From positions 1-38,307 of the forward strand of contig JAGXGY010000020.1 of assembly GCA_024636505.1 (NCBI GenBank): 38,307 nucleotides of DNA, read 5' to 3'. The position numbers were made by a program, and so were the translations under genes. The notes under the pieces are model-generated. The model was not told the origin of the DNA, ran no database searches, and was given only the letters and a program-made list of their open reading frames with translations. The stretch's first letter is position 1. Each line of letters starts with the position of its first letter. The DNA comes from Methylobacter sp. (lineage in GTDB: Bacteria > Pseudomonadota > Gammaproteobacteria > Methylococcales > Methylomonadaceae). Of the stretch, positions 1 to 7,356 are shown piece by piece.

Positions 1-99
1 CTGGCATCGATAACGTTGTGTCCCTTGCTCTGTGCGACCGGACTTTGTAATTTGGCTGCTGCCGCACTCGGGGCAGACGATTTCTTGATAGCATGTCAT
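1..99 (-). CDS. IS1-type zinc-ribbon transposase protein (InsA-like), 5' part only
   Basis: Reading the minus strand from an ATG at 99-97 gives 33 codons open to the window edge. The peptide contains CPECGSSQITKSGR followed by a basic stretch and RYRCQ, so two CxxC-type pairs form a small zinc ribbon. This layout is typical of the N-terminus of InsA-like proteins of IS1-family elements. The rest of the gene lies outside the window, so it is unknown whether it is intact. No terminal inverted repeat of an IS could be recognised between this start and the toxin gene stop at 136. A free-standing zinc-ribbon protein is the alternative. The family call is moderate; that it is an incomplete coding region is clear. 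Confidence 0.55.
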   Translation of the reverse strand, partial: MTCYQEIVCPECGSSQITKSGRTEQGTQRYRCQ

Positions 100-135
100 A
101 CGGCTAATAATACAACAAACTACAGATTTAACCCA

Positions 136-402
136 TTACCCATAATGTGTCCACATTCGTAGGACACGAACAACTTTTTCCTGAACGTGTACTTCATAGA
201 CGAGGCGGTGATGAATATTGATTCGTCTTGAATAGGTTCCAGCAAGGTCTCCAACCAGCTTTTCATATGGCGGTGGATTTTGGAAGGGATTCTTTTCAAG
301 AACGGCCAATAGCTCTTGAGCCTTCTGCTTTAACCCGCTTACTGACAGTTTCTTCGCGTCTTTAAGTGCTTGTTTGGCATAAACGATCTGCCAACTCACC
401 AA
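136..402 (-). CDS. yoeB: YoeB-family (RelE superfamily) mRNA interferase toxin
   Basis: An 88-residue protein of usual YoeB/Txe length. In this family the toxin binds the ribosome and cleaves mRNA at the A site. Family landmarks visible are PYEKL near residues 45-49 with the catalytic-type Glu, SRRINIHHRLVYEV near 58-71 with the Arg cluster, and a C-terminus ending HYG that carries the conserved His-Tyr pair. The start codon overlaps the end of the upstream antitoxin gene by 7 bases, the usual translational coupling of such modules. It is transcribed with yefM from one promoter at about 666-694. No truncation is seen and the active-site residues appear to be kept, so the toxin is probably functional. 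The exact substrate preference cannot be read from sequence. Confidence 0.9.
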   Translation of the reverse strand: MVSWQIVYAKQALKDAKKLSVSGLKQKAQELLAVLEKNPFQNPPPYEKLVGDLAGTYSRRINIHHRLVYEVHVQEKVVRVLRMWTHYG

Positions 403-638
403 TCAAGTTCCTTCGCGCTTTCCGCGAGAGGGGTTGCCATGCCTTCTTTAATGAGCTCGCGCATACCCGGGACGGATAGAAGGTAAAGTGTTTCTTGAAT
501 GGCTCTCCAATCTTCCGAGGAAATAAGGACAGCACTACTGCGCTTGCCTGTAATGGTGATGGGTTCGTGAGATTCTGCCGCTTCATCAATAAGCCGATAG
601 AAATTTGCGCGGGCTTCACTAGCTTTGAGTGTTTGCAT
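396..638 (-). CDS. yefM: YefM/Phd-family antitoxin
   Basis: An 80-residue protein beginning MQTLKASEARANFYRLIDEA, the Phd/YefM N-terminal DNA-binding fold, followed by PITITGKRSSAVLIS, the conserved second strand-helix segment. The acidic, helical C-terminal part after residue 50 would wrap the toxin. It neutralises YoeB by direct binding and, in characterised homologues, represses its own operon with toxin as co-repressor. The ribosome binding site AGGAG lies 8 bases before the ATG. The gene ends inside the start of the toxin gene. Upstream are a strong -35 box and an inverted repeat that could serve as operator. Confidence 0.92.
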   Translation of the reverse strand: MQTLKASEARANFYRLIDEAAESHEPITITGKRSSAVLISSEDWRAIQETLYLLSVPGMRELIKEGMATPLAESAKELDW

Positions 639-665
639 AAATGACTCCTAATGAAATAGGAAATA

Positions 666-694
666 AAAGTACGCTTTAACGTACGCAATGTCAA
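666..694 (-). promoter_or_regulatory. Promoter and likely operator of the yefM-yoeB module
   Basis: On the minus strand a perfect -35 box TTGACA (694-689) is followed after exactly 17 bases by TACTTT (671-666) as -10. The spacer holds GCGTAC twice and the inverted pair GTACG/CGTAC around ttaaag, a natural site for autorepression by a YefM dimer. The start codon lies 28 bases below the -10. The -35 and spacing are strong; the -10 is a weak match. Confidence 0.6.
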
Positions 695-754
695 CACGTT
701 AGCAGAGGGTTGCCCACATATTCCAACAGCTTATTGCTACCGTATTGAGTGGTA

Positions 755-1047
755 TTAACGACACCATTGTTCTTCACAAGGAACGCCATCATTATTACCA
801 TCCATTTTGGTGTCAGGACAGTTGTTAATAAAAAACGTCGCTTCCTCGCATGATGTCATTTGGGAGCAATGAGTTCTGCCATCACACTTAAACTGATTAT
901 TGTCTGCCGGAACACCCGTTTCTGAATCAGCAACATATTCTGTTGTTGATGTAACAGATAGCCGTTCTTGTTGGTAGGTTCGGTATTTTGGGTTGCCATA
1001 CACCAGCCCAACCCTAAAACAATGAGTATTACGATAATTCTATTCAT
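755..1047 (-). pseudogene. Excalibur-domain secreted protein, apparently frameshifted
   Basis: The C-terminal half (frame ending at 755) reads CDGRTHCSQMTSCEEATFF, then NNCPDTKMDGNNDGVPCE, a full excalibur calcium-binding domain with its cysteines and DxNxDGxxCE loop. This frame has no ATG and begins only at a GTG at 1003. Fifteen codons earlier an ATG at 1047 opens another frame encoding MNRIIVILIVLGLGWCMATQ, a good export signal or membrane anchor, which runs out of sense after about residue 28. Joining the two frames around 965-985 gives the arrangement expected of this family: anchor, short linker, excalibur domain. The offset fits loss of one base. It may be a true pseudogene, a sequencing error, or a shorter cytosolic protein started at the GTG. 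Confidence 0.6.
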
Positions 1048-1069
1048 CCGCCACTCTGGTTGATATTGG

Positions 1070-1159
1070 CTCTAACGTAAGGCTAACCGAGCGCGGCACG
1101 GTTAGCTGAAAAAATAAAACCGCATTATAACCGCGCTCCGGTTGAGCGTTGTGTTAGGC
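1070..1159. other. attC-like site (59-base element) of an integron cassette
   Basis: The 90-bp element starts with CTCTAAC (1070-1076) and ends with GTTAGGC (1153-1159), the latter an exact match to the G/TTRRRY R' box. Inside, GCTAACCGAGCGCGG (1082-1096) pairs with CCGCGCTCCGGTTGAGC (1131-1147), leaving single unpaired bases as in the extrahelical bases of attC. The middle is an unpaired loop of about 35 bases. The size, box order and imperfect dyad are those of an attC. No integron integrase or second site was found in the window. It lies just upstream of the excalibur gene and near a toxin-antitoxin pair, both common cassette cargoes. The remaining bases between 1048 and 1257 hold no other recognised feature. 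Confidence 0.6.
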
Positions 1160-1257
1160 ATTTAACTTTACTCTGACCCCAGTTATTCCAGTTATTCTTG
1201 TTATTTCATTTAGTTGGGTGAACTTAGTACATCCTAAAATAAATACAGGTAGCGACA

Positions 1258-1500
1258 TCAAAGAACATCAGCAAACGCTCTAATGTTCGCAACCAAATTC
1301 GCCATTTCCCCAGCAACGTCCAACTCCCCCAACAAAATCCCAGCCAACCGATCATCCTCCATCGCCAACAACGCCACAAACCAAGCCCGCTCCTGCTGAT
1401 CCGCCACCAAATACCCCGTTTCCAGATAGCGATTCAACAAAAAATCCAGCTCTTTAGTCCCGCGCCGACATTGCCACTTTAATCGGGCCAGCTCGTCCAT
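1258..1500 (-). CDS. sdhE: SdhE, FAD assembly factor for succinate dehydrogenase
   Basis: An 80-residue protein starting [20 protein letters not shown]. The RGTKE stretch is the RGxxE signature of SdhE/Sdh5 proteins, which promote covalent attachment of FAD to the flavoprotein subunit SdhA. Length and the helical character (ERAWFVALLAMEDD) match the family. The ATG at 1500 shares its A with the TGA stop of sdhB (TGATG), so translation is coupled; a longer reading frame extending back to 1605 is rejected because it runs through sdhB. It is the last gene of the sdh operon, fitting its role in maturing the complex encoded upstream. Confidence 0.93.
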   Translation of the reverse strand: MDELARLKWQCRRGTKELDFLLNRYLETGYLVADQQERAWFVALLAMEDDRLAGILLGELDVAGEMANLVANIRAFADVL

Positions 1501-2285
1501 CAGCCCAGCTTTCTCTGCACCAGCATTTTTTTGGTTTCGGCAATCGCCTTGGCCGGATTCAAGCCTTTGGGACAAGTGTCGGTGCAGTTCATAATGGTAT
1601 GGCAACGGTACAATTTAAACGGGTCTTCCAGTTCGTCCAGCCGTTCGCCGGTGCTTTCGTCGCGGCTGTCAACCAGCCAGCGGTAGGCTTGCAGCAGCAC
1701 CGCAGGACCCAGGTAACGTTCGCTGTTCCACCAGTAACTGGGGCAACTGGTCGAGCAACAGGCGCACAGCACGCAGTCGTATAAGCCGTCCAGTTTTTCC
1801 CGGTCTTCCTTGCTTTGCAGACGCTCGGAATCCGCAGGCGCCGGGGTTTGGCTTTCTATCCACGGCTTGATCGACGCATATTGCGCATAAAAATGGGTCA
1901 GATCGGCCACTAGGTCTTTAACAACCGGCATATGCGGCAGCGGGTAGATTTTGATGGTGCCGGAATAGGAATCGATGGCTTTGGTGCAGGCCAGCGAGTT
2001 TTTGCCGTTGATGGTCATCGCGCAGGAGCCGCACACACCTTCGCGGCAGGAACGCCGGAAGGTCAGGCTGCTGTCGATTTCGTTTTTGATTTTTAATATC
2101 GCATCCAGCACCATCGGACCGCAGCTGTCCATGTCCAGCTCGAACGCATCGATGCGCGGGTTTTCGCCCGATTCGGGGTCCCAGCGATACACTTCAAATC
2201 GGCGGATATGGGTTGCGCCTACCGGCGCTTTAAAGGTTTTGCCTTCGATTAACACCGAGTTTTTAGGCAGGGTAAATTCAGCCAT
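1500..2285 (-). CDS. sdhB: Succinate dehydrogenase iron-sulfur subunit
   Basis: A 261-residue SdhB that carries electrons from the flavin to quinone. The ligands are all visible: Cys80, Cys85, Cys88 and Cys100 for the [2Fe-2S] cluster (CREGVCGSC), Cys171, Cys174 and Cys177 with Cys238 for the [4Fe-4S] cluster, and Cys181, Cys228 and Cys234 for the [3Fe-4S] cluster. Length is slightly above the E. coli protein (about 238), mostly from a longer N-terminal part. It follows sdhA after about 230 bases, an unusually large gap that holds a palindrome and a micro-ORF. A purine-rich GAAGAGAA about 10 bases before the ATG is a weak ribosome binding site. sdhE overlaps its stop. Confidence 0.97.
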   Translation of the reverse strand: MAEFTLPKNSVLIEGKTFKAPVGATHIRRFEVYRWDPESGENPRIDAFELDMDSCGPMVLDAILKIKNEIDSSLTFRRSCREGVCGSCAMTINGKNSLACTKAIDSYSGTIKIYPLPHMPVVKDLVADLTHFYAQYASIKPWIESQTPAPADSERLQSKEDREKLDGLYDCVLCACCSTSCPSYWWNSERYLGPAVLLQAYRWLVDSRDESTGERLDELEDPFKLYRCHTIMNCTDTCPKGLNPAKAIAETKKMLVQRKLG

Positions 2286-2366
2286 TAGTTTATTCTCTTC
2301 TGAGTGGATTATTAGGGGTAAATCCCGTTAATCTTAGTATCTGCCGGAAAGACGGCGTTTTGATTT

Positions 2367-2444
2367 CTATTCAGTTTTAGTCAAATATAAAAACATCGCA
2401 AAAATGGCAATACCAATTACTAACATTGCAAAAATAGCCATCAT
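2367..2444 (-). CDS. Putative 25-residue single-span membrane protein inside the sdh operon
   Basis: Between sdhA and sdhB the minus strand holds AGGAG just before tandem ATG codons at 2444 and 2441, opening 25 codons that end in TAG at 2367. The peptide is almost entirely hydrophobic: MMAIFAMLVIGIAIF, a few more hydrophobic residues, then a short polar tail ending LTKTE. One transmembrane helix fills it. The composition resembles tiny accessory subunits of respiratory enzymes such as CydX/CydH. Spacing from the SD core suggests the second ATG may be the one used. No homologue is known to me, so a function as an SDH subunit or assembly aid is inference from position only. Chance occurrence of such an ORF is possible, but the SD, hydrophobicity and intra-operon location argue for a real gene. 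Confidence 0.55.
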   Translation of the reverse strand: MMAIFAMLVIGIAIFAMFLYLTKTE

Positions 2445-2464
2445 AATTCTCCTATTTCTTTTGT

Positions 2465-2504
2465 ATTACTCTAGTCGCGACGTAGGCGTCGCGACTAGAG
2501 TAAT
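2465..2504. repeat. Perfect 18-bp palindromic repeat (REP-like) after sdhA
   Basis: ATTACTCTAGTCGCGACG (2465-2482) and its exact reverse complement (2487-2504) flank a 4-base loop, tagg. It begins 14 bases beyond the sdhA stop codon. There is no T-run, so it is more likely a REP-type element or mRNA stabiliser/processing hairpin than a terminator. It could set different levels of sdhCDA and sdhB messages. Confidence 0.8.
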
Positions 2505-2517
2505 AATGTATTGATTG

Positions 2518-4302
2518 CTAATAAACCCTCTCTTTGGGCGGAATTACATCAATGTCGTCGGTCAAGGTGTACAGGTGTACCGGGCGGTAATCGATTTTCA
2601 CCTGATCGCCTTCCAGCCAGGTCAGCGTGTGTTTCAGCCAGTTCTGATCGTCGCGTTTTGGGTAATCTTCCCGTGCATGGCCGCCCCGACTCTCGGTACG
2701 ATTACCTGCGGCGTTGATCGCTACGGTAGCTTGGCTGAGCAGGTTATCCAGCTCCAGCGTTTCGACCAGATCGGTATTCCAGATCAACGATTGATCGGCT
2801 ATTTTGACATCGGCAAAGGTTTTTCTGACGTTCGCCATCGCGTCGATGCCCTCGGTTAGCGTGGAACCGGTTCTGAACACCGCCGCTTTGGCTTGCATGA
2901 CTTTTTGCATGTCCAGACGAATATCGGAAGTCGAGCGGCTGCCATTGGCATGGCGGATTTTATCGAAACGGGCGATGGCTTTATCGCAGGCATTGCCGGC
3001 CAAGGGTTTTTGTCTTGAGCCCGGTTTGATCAGTTCGGCGCAACGTATCGCGGCGGAGCGGCCGAATACCACCAGATCGAGCAGCGAGTTCGAGCCCAAA
3101 CGATTAGCACCATGCACGGACACGCAGGCCGCTTCGCCGATCGCCATCAAGCCAGGCACCACCGCATCGGGGTCGCCGTCTTTCAGGGTCACCACTTCGG
3201 CTTTGTAATTGGTCGGGATGCCGCCCATGTTGTAATGCACGGTCGGCAGCACCGGAATCGGCTGCCTAGTCACATCGACGTTGGCGAAAATCCGCGAAGT
3301 TTCGGAAATGCCCGGCAGGCGTTCGTGAATGATGGCCGGATCGAGATGCTCGATATGCAGATAAAGATGGTCTTTCAGCGGCCCTACGCCGCGGCCTTCT
3401 GCAATTTCAATGGTCATCGCGCGGCTGACCACATCGCGTGACGCCAAGTCTTTGGCCGATGGCGCGTAGCGTTCCATAAAACGTTCGCCTTCGGAGTTGG
3501 TCAGGTAACCGCCCTCGCCCCTAACGCCTTCGGTAATCAGGCAGCCTGCGCCGTAGATGCCGGTCGGGTGGAACTGGATAAACTCCATGTCCTGCAACGG
3601 CAAACCGGCGCGCAAAGCCATGGCGTTGCCGTCGCCGGTCACGGTATGCGCCGAGGTGCAGGAAAAAAAGGTGCGTCCGTAGCCGCCGGTCGCCAACACG
3701 GTCATCTGCGACTTAAACAAATGCAGCGAGCCGTCATCCAGACACCAAGCCAAAATGCCGCGACATTCGCCGTCTTCCATAATCAAATCCAGCGCGATAT
3801 ATTCGACGAAGAATTCGGCCTTATGTTTCAGCGACTGCTGATACAAGGTATGCAAAATCGCATGACCGGTCTTGTCGGCCGCTGCGCAAGTGCGTTGCGC
3901 CTGGCCTTTGCCGAAATGCGTGGTCATGCCCCCGAATGCGCGTTGATAAATTTTGCCGTCGCTGGTGCGCGAAAACGGCACGCCGTAATGTTCTAGCTCG
4001 ATCACCGCAGGGATGGCTTCGCGGCACATGTATTCGATGGCGTCCTGATCGCCCAGCCAGTCGGAACCTTTGACGGTGTCGTACATATGGAAACGCCAGT
4101 CGTCTTCGCCCATATTGCCCAGCGCCGCGCTGATGCCGCCTTGCGCGGCAACAGTATGGCTGCGAGTGGGAAATACCTTGGTGATGCAGGCGGTTTTCAG
4201 GCCTTTTTCCGCCATGCCCAAGGTAGCGCGAAGTCCTGCGCCGCCGGCGCCGACTACCACTACATCGTAAGTATGCTCAATAATTTTATAATCTGCGGCC
4301 AT
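2518..4302 (-). CDS. sdhA: Succinate dehydrogenase flavoprotein subunit
   Basis: A 594-residue SdhA, which oxidises succinate to fumarate at the inner face of the cytoplasmic membrane. The dinucleotide-binding GAGGAG is at residues 18-23. SHTVAAQGG follows, with His49 the expected covalent FAD attachment site. Substrate-site segments such as [20 protein letters not shown] and [19 protein letters not shown] are intact. Length fits the family (about 588 in E. coli). It starts 3 bases after the sdhD stop, so the two are cotranscribed. The covalent flavin depends on SdhE, encoded at the far end of the operon. Confidence 0.98.
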   Translation of the reverse strand: MAADYKIIEHTYDVVVVGAGGAGLRATLGMAEKGLKTACITKVFPTRSHTVAAQGGISAALGNMGEDDWRFHMYDTVKGSDWLGDQDAIEYMCREAIPAVIELEHYGVPFSRTSDGKIYQRAFGGMTTHFGKGQAQRTCAAADKTGHAILHTLYQQSLKHKAEFFVEYIALDLIMEDGECRGILAWCLDDGSLHLFKSQMTVLATGGYGRTFFSCTSAHTVTGDGNAMALRAGLPLQDMEFIQFHPTGIYGAGCLITEGVRGEGGYLTNSEGERFMERYAPSAKDLASRDVVSRAMTIEIAEGRGVGPLKDHLYLHIEHLDPAIIHERLPGISETSRIFANVDVTRQPIPVLPTVHYNMGGIPTNYKAEVVTLKDGDPDAVVPGLMAIGEAACVSVHGANRLGSNSLLDLVVFGRSAAIRCAELIKPGSRQKPLAGNACDKAIARFDKIRHANGSRSTSDIRLDMQKVMQAKAAVFRTGSTLTEGIDAMANVRKTFADVKIADQSLIWNTDLVETLELDNLLSQATVAINAAGNRTESRGGHAREDYPKRDDQNWLKHTLTWLEGDQVKIDYRPVHLYTLTDDIDVIPPKERVY

Positions 4303-4305
4303 GAT

Positions 4306-4686
4306 TTACCCTATCGATACAACGCGAAACACGGCCAGCAAAGCCGCAATCGCCAAAAACAAAAATGCCAGATTAACCACCCAGATTGAGATGATCTTGG
4401 GGCCTTCGGCGGCGACATAATCTTCAATTACCACCTGCAAACCCAAGGCGGCATGATAGAAAACAGCGACGATCCACGCCGCTATGCAGACGGCATTAAC
4501 AGGCGATGCCAACCAGTCTACGGTCTGTTGATAGGGGGCCGTTACACTCAAACCCAGAAAGTAGACCAGCCAAAAAGACAACGGAATCAGCACCACGGCG
4601 GTGACGCGCTGCATCCACCAGTGAGCCGTTCCGCTTTTGGCTGACCCCAGACCACGAACTCGGGATAAAGGCGTTCTATAGTCCAT
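4306..4686 (-). CDS. sdhD: Succinate dehydrogenase membrane anchor subunit SdhD
   Basis: A 126-residue protein with three hydrophobic spans at about residues 28-50, 60-80 and 98-120. It anchors SdhAB and helps form the quinone and heme b sites. The FYHAALGLQVVIEDYV segment holds the His that ligates heme in SdhD proteins. The ATG at 4686 is preferred over the ATG at 4701: AGGGGGA sits 5 bases upstream and the protein then begins MDYRTPLSRVRGLGSAKSG, as in homologues. It overlaps the last 11 bases of sdhC, so the two anchors are translationally coupled. Confidence 0.93.
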   Translation of the reverse strand: MDYRTPLSRVRGLGSAKSGTAHWWMQRVTAVVLIPLSFWLVYFLGLSVTAPYQQTVDWLASPVNAVCIAAWIVAVFYHAALGLQVVIEDYVAAEGPKIISIWVVNLAFLFLAIAALLAVFRVVSIG

Positions 4687-5065
4687 AATATCCCCCTGCA
4701 AAAGTCATCAACGTCAGTATTAATGAAGCCGCCAGCTCAATGATCGCGTAGCGGTTTAACGTATCCAGTTCAAAGCTGTTGCCAGAATCCCAAATCAAAT
4801 GACGAACGCCGTGGCACAGATGAAAAAACAGCGCATAAATAAAGCTCCAGCAGATCAGCTTGAGCAACCATAGGCTCATCACTGCCTGCATTGCCTTATA
4901 GGAATCTTCGCCGCCGGCCAGCGCCGAAATGACATAAACGAATAGGATTAAACCGGCTGAGAGCATGACGCCGGTAATTCGATGGCTGATGGAAATAATG
5001 CCGGTTAAAGGCAGTCGGTACACTTGCAAATGCGGGGACGTGGGTCGGTTGGTATTTATCGCCAT
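4676..5065 (-). CDS. sdhC: Succinate dehydrogenase cytochrome b556 subunit SdhC
   Basis: A 129-residue membrane anchor, first gene of the operon. The family motif RPTSPHLQVYRLPLTGIIS is near the N-terminus, followed by SISHRITGV with the Ser and Arg that line the quinone site. The CHGVRHLIWD segment carries the His that binds heme b. Three hydrophobic spans follow the family plan. The ATG at 5065 (MAINTNRP) is chosen over an upstream TTG at 5095 because it gives the family's usual length; the ribosome binding site is weak in either case. A candidate promoter lies about 100 bases upstream. Confidence 0.94.
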   Translation of the reverse strand: MAINTNRPTSPHLQVYRLPLTGIISISHRITGVMLSAGLILFVYVISALAGGEDSYKAMQAVMSLWLLKLICWSFIYALFFHLCHGVRHLIWDSGNSFELDTLNRYAIIELAASLILTLMTFAGGYYGL

Positions 5066-5478
5066 AAGTATTATCCAGGGGTTATATTGATTCAATGATC
5101 ATCCAAATCAAAAGTCGATGCAATAGTCGTTAATATCGGCTGCTGTTATGTTGTACCACAAATTATAGACCCTCGCTAAGTTAATAAACCGGCATTTATA
5201 GCCTGTTGCGCTGATATTCCTGATGAAATTTTGCGCTGTTAACGGGTAATAGCCGATCAGAATCGAAAAACAATTAGAGCAGGTCTTAATTGCCAAAAAA
5301 CACCATTATCTATTCGCCAAAACAACAGCCATTTTTTTTGCTGAAACCTTAGGCTACAATAATAAATATGCGGCAACAGGATGACTGCCGAATGATAAAA
5401 TTCATTTTGCTGCCTTCTGCAAACTGCTTGTATCACCCCCAATTAAACCCTGTTAGTTAATATATTATTCCAGGTCAA
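5066..5478. other. Divergent intergenic region between sdhC and the BNR lipoprotein gene
   Basis: About 410 AT-rich bases without a convincing gene. The short open frames seen on the minus strand have no ribosome binding site and no recognisable protein character. It should hold the promoters of both divergent operons. On the minus strand TATAAT at 5167-5162 is a perfect -10, and would give an sdh leader of roughly 90 bases. On the plus strand TACAAT at 5355-5360 is a possible -10 without a good -35. No repeat or RNA gene was recognised. Confidence 0.6.
5162..5167 (-). promoter_or_regulatory. Candidate -10 box for the sdhCDABE operon
   Basis: A perfect TATAAT on the minus strand, about 97 bases above the sdhC start. 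No convincing TTGACA-like box is found 16-18 bases upstream (GGTTTA at 17), so activator dependence or a different promoter is possible. Confidence 0.3.
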
Positions 5479-6756
5479 ATGATATACTTTTACATGATAG
5501 ATTCATCAGATTGTCCATTCATCACACAAGTTGTTCGCTTTCATAACAGCACCCCCCTAAAAATATCTTTTGGGCAATTACTGGGGAGACTGTTACTTAT
5601 CAGCGCATTAACGTTGATCGCCTGCAGCCATGATAATCAGGGCCATCTTAAAGCCGGAACTTCGGATTACAGCCATTATCCTGCCGGCGGCGGTCTGTTC
5701 GTCACCGCCGCATTCGGTCCGGATCACCGTTTGTGGCGGGTCGTACCGGAAAAACAGCATGTTTATGTCGATTATTCCACCGATCTGGGCAAAACATTCA
5801 GTGCGCCTGTACTGATTAATACAAAAGCACAGCCTATCAAGGTGAGCGGTGAAAGTCGGCCGGGCATCGTTGTGGATAGCTCAGGACGAATCACTATTAT
5901 TTATGCGGCAAAGGATGCTCAACCGGTAACCGTTTACTTTAGCGTATCCGACGATAACGGCCGCAGTTTTTCAACGCCGGCACCATTAAGCGATAAAGCC
6001 GCCGAAGCGAATTCTTTTCAGGGTCGCCTGGCTTTGAGTCCGTCAGGTCAGACCTATGTTTTCTGGCATGACGAACGCGACCGCACCGAGCTGAGACCCC
6101 GTGGCAACGCCATTTACTACACCACGATGGATGATCGGAGCGATGTTAACTTCTCCGCGCAAAAACTCTCCGATTCTGTCTGTGATTGCTGTCGTGTCGC
6201 TGCGGCTTTTGATGCCGACACACTGCCGGTTTTGTTTACCCGGTTTATTTATCCCGGCGGCATTCGTGACCATGGACTGATTAAAATTCAGGCTGACGAC
6301 AATGCCCCTCTTGCATCGCGGGCTACTTTTGATGATTGGAAAATCGAAGCCTGTCCCGATCACGGCCCGGCAATTGTGATCAGTGATAATAACTACCACA
6401 TCGCCTGGTTTACCCAAGGCAATAAGCGTCAGGGACTGTTCTATGCTTACTCATCCGACCGGGGACAACATTTCTCGCCGCCATTATCATTCGGCAACCC
6501 GGACAAATTGCCCAGCCATCCTGACATCCTGGCTAAAGGCAAGCATATTATGCTGACCTGGACCGAATTTGACGGCAGTGAGACGCAGCTTCTGCTGATG
6601 CAATCCAACGATGGCGGCCGGACCTGGCTACCCGCAAAATCCATCGCAACAAGCACAGAGGAAGTCGACTTCCCATTTTTGCTGAGCAATAATAATGACA
6701 CTTTCGTCTCGTGGAATAGCAAAAACGAAGGTTACCGCTTACTTCCGGTAAATTGA
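5479..6756 (+). CDS. BNR-repeat (sialidase-fold) lipoprotein with a CDCC motif
   Basis: A 425-residue exported protein. A hydrophobic segment ends in LTLIAC, a lipobox with Cys49, so the mature protein should be a lipoprotein. The preceding 48 residues are long for a lipoprotein signal, and no better ATG lies closer. The body carries Asp-box (BNR) repeats: STDLGKTFS, SDDNGRSFS, SSDRGQHFS and SNDGGRTWLP, spaced as in a six-bladed sialidase propeller. Catalytic sialidase residues could not be identified, so the enzyme name is unsafe. Residues 235-239 read CDCCR, an unusual cysteine cluster in the middle of the propeller that suggests thiol chemistry or metal binding. A thioredoxin-like exported protein follows after 31 bases, supporting a shared redox or metal role (inference). 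Confidence 0.75.
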   Translation: MIYFYMIDSSDCPFITQVVRFHNSTPLKISFGQLLGRLLLISALTLIACSHDNQGHLKAGTSDYSHYPAGGGLFVTAAFGPDHRLWRVVPEKQHVYVDYSTDLGKTFSAPVLINTKAQPIKVSGESRPGIVVDSSGRITIIYAAKDAQPVTVYFSVSDDNGRSFSTPAPLSDKAAEANSFQGRLALSPSGQTYVFWHDERDRTELRPRGNAIYYTTMDDRSDVNFSAQKLSDSVCDCCRVAAAFDADTLPVLFTRFIYPGGIRDHGLIKIQADDNAPLASRATFDDWKIEACPDHGPAIVISDNNYHIAWFTQGNKRQGLFYAYSSDRGQHFSPPLSFGNPDKLPSHPDILAKGKHIMLTWTEFDGSETQLLLMQSNDGGRTWLPAKSIATSTEEVDFPFLLSNNNDTFVSWNSKNEGYRLLPVN

Positions 6757-6787
6757 CCCACCCACACTACCTATAAAGAAATTAATC

Positions 6788-7285
6788 ATGCACCTAAAAA
6801 AACTTTTCCCTTATCTTTTATTTGCCCTTTTAGCCTCACTTCACTCGCCTGCGCAAGCAGAGCCATCGGCATTCACCTCAGGAAGTTATCAGCAACTATT
6901 GGCCAGTAACGCCAATCAGCCATTCATGCTGGTCATTTGGTCGATAAACTGCTCTTCCTGCCTGAAAGACATGGAACTGTTAAGCAAACTTCATAAAAGC
7001 AGACCTGATCTTAAAATGATCATGCTGGCGGCAGATGAGTTATCTGCAATCGACCAAGTTCAACAAATTCTGGAAAAAAATCACTTAGCCGATATTGAAA
7101 ACTGGATCTATGCCGATGAAAACACCCAGAAACTGCAATTTGAAATTGACCCCAAATGGTATGGCGAACTGCCCAGAACCTATTTCTTCGATAAAGCACA
7201 TCAACGTACCGGGATCAGCGGGGTATTGTCAAAACAAGATTATGACGAGATGTTCGCCAAAATCCTGAAGCCTGAACCTAAGTAA
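6788..7285 (+). CDS. Periplasmic thioredoxin-like (TlpA/AhpC-TSA superfamily) protein
   Basis: A 165-residue protein with a Sec signal (MHLKKLFPYLLFALLAS, probable cleavage after Ala24 in SPAQA). The mature part begins a thioredoxin fold: FMLVIWSINCSSCLKDM holds the redox pair Cys55-Ser-Ser-Cys58, and ELPRTYFFD supplies the conserved cis-Pro of the fold. It is a probable thiol-disulfide reductase or oxidant-handling protein of the periplasm. It follows the BNR lipoprotein in the same direction, and the CDCC cluster there is a plausible client (inference). A hairpin just before the next gene may end this two-gene unit. Confidence 0.8.
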   Translation: MHLKKLFPYLLFALLASLHSPAQAEPSAFTSGSYQQLLASNANQPFMLVIWSINCSSCLKDMELLSKLHKSRPDLKMIMLAADELSAIDQVQQILEKNHLADIENWIYADENTQKLQFEIDPKWYGELPRTYFFDKAHQRTGISGVLSKQDYDEMFAKILKPEPK

Positions 7286-7319
7286 GTACATTTTTAAACC
7301 CCGGATAAAAAGTTACGTT

Positions 7320-7356
7320 AAAATGGCCGACATAACTGAAACTACCGGCCATTTTT
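7320..7356 (+). terminator. Terminator-like hairpin abutting the loiP start codon
   Basis: AAAATGGCCG (7320-7329) pairs with CGGCCATTTT (7346-7355) around a 16-base loop, and TTTTT immediately precedes the ATG at 7357. It looks like the intrinsic terminator of the upstream pair. Because it occupies the place of the ribosome binding site of the next gene, it could also act on that gene's translation or as an attenuator. Confidence 0.55.

Noticed and set aside
965-985. Programmed ribosomal frameshift in the excalibur gene
   Set aside because: No slippery heptamer or downstream stimulatory structure is evident at the frame switch; a simple indel explains it better.
1669-1863. Open frame antisense within sdhB
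   Set aside because: It lies wholly inside a secure sdhB, has no ribosome binding site and its translation is arginine-rich and without domain character, typical of a shadow frame.
5108-5296. 62-codon frame in the sdhC upstream region
   Set aside because: No ribosome binding site, no family resemblance, and it covers the best candidate -10 of the sdh operon.
5479-6756. True exo-alpha-sialidase
   Set aside because: Asp-box repeats give the fold only; the arginine triad and catalytic Tyr/Glu/Asp arrangement of sialidases could not be identified.
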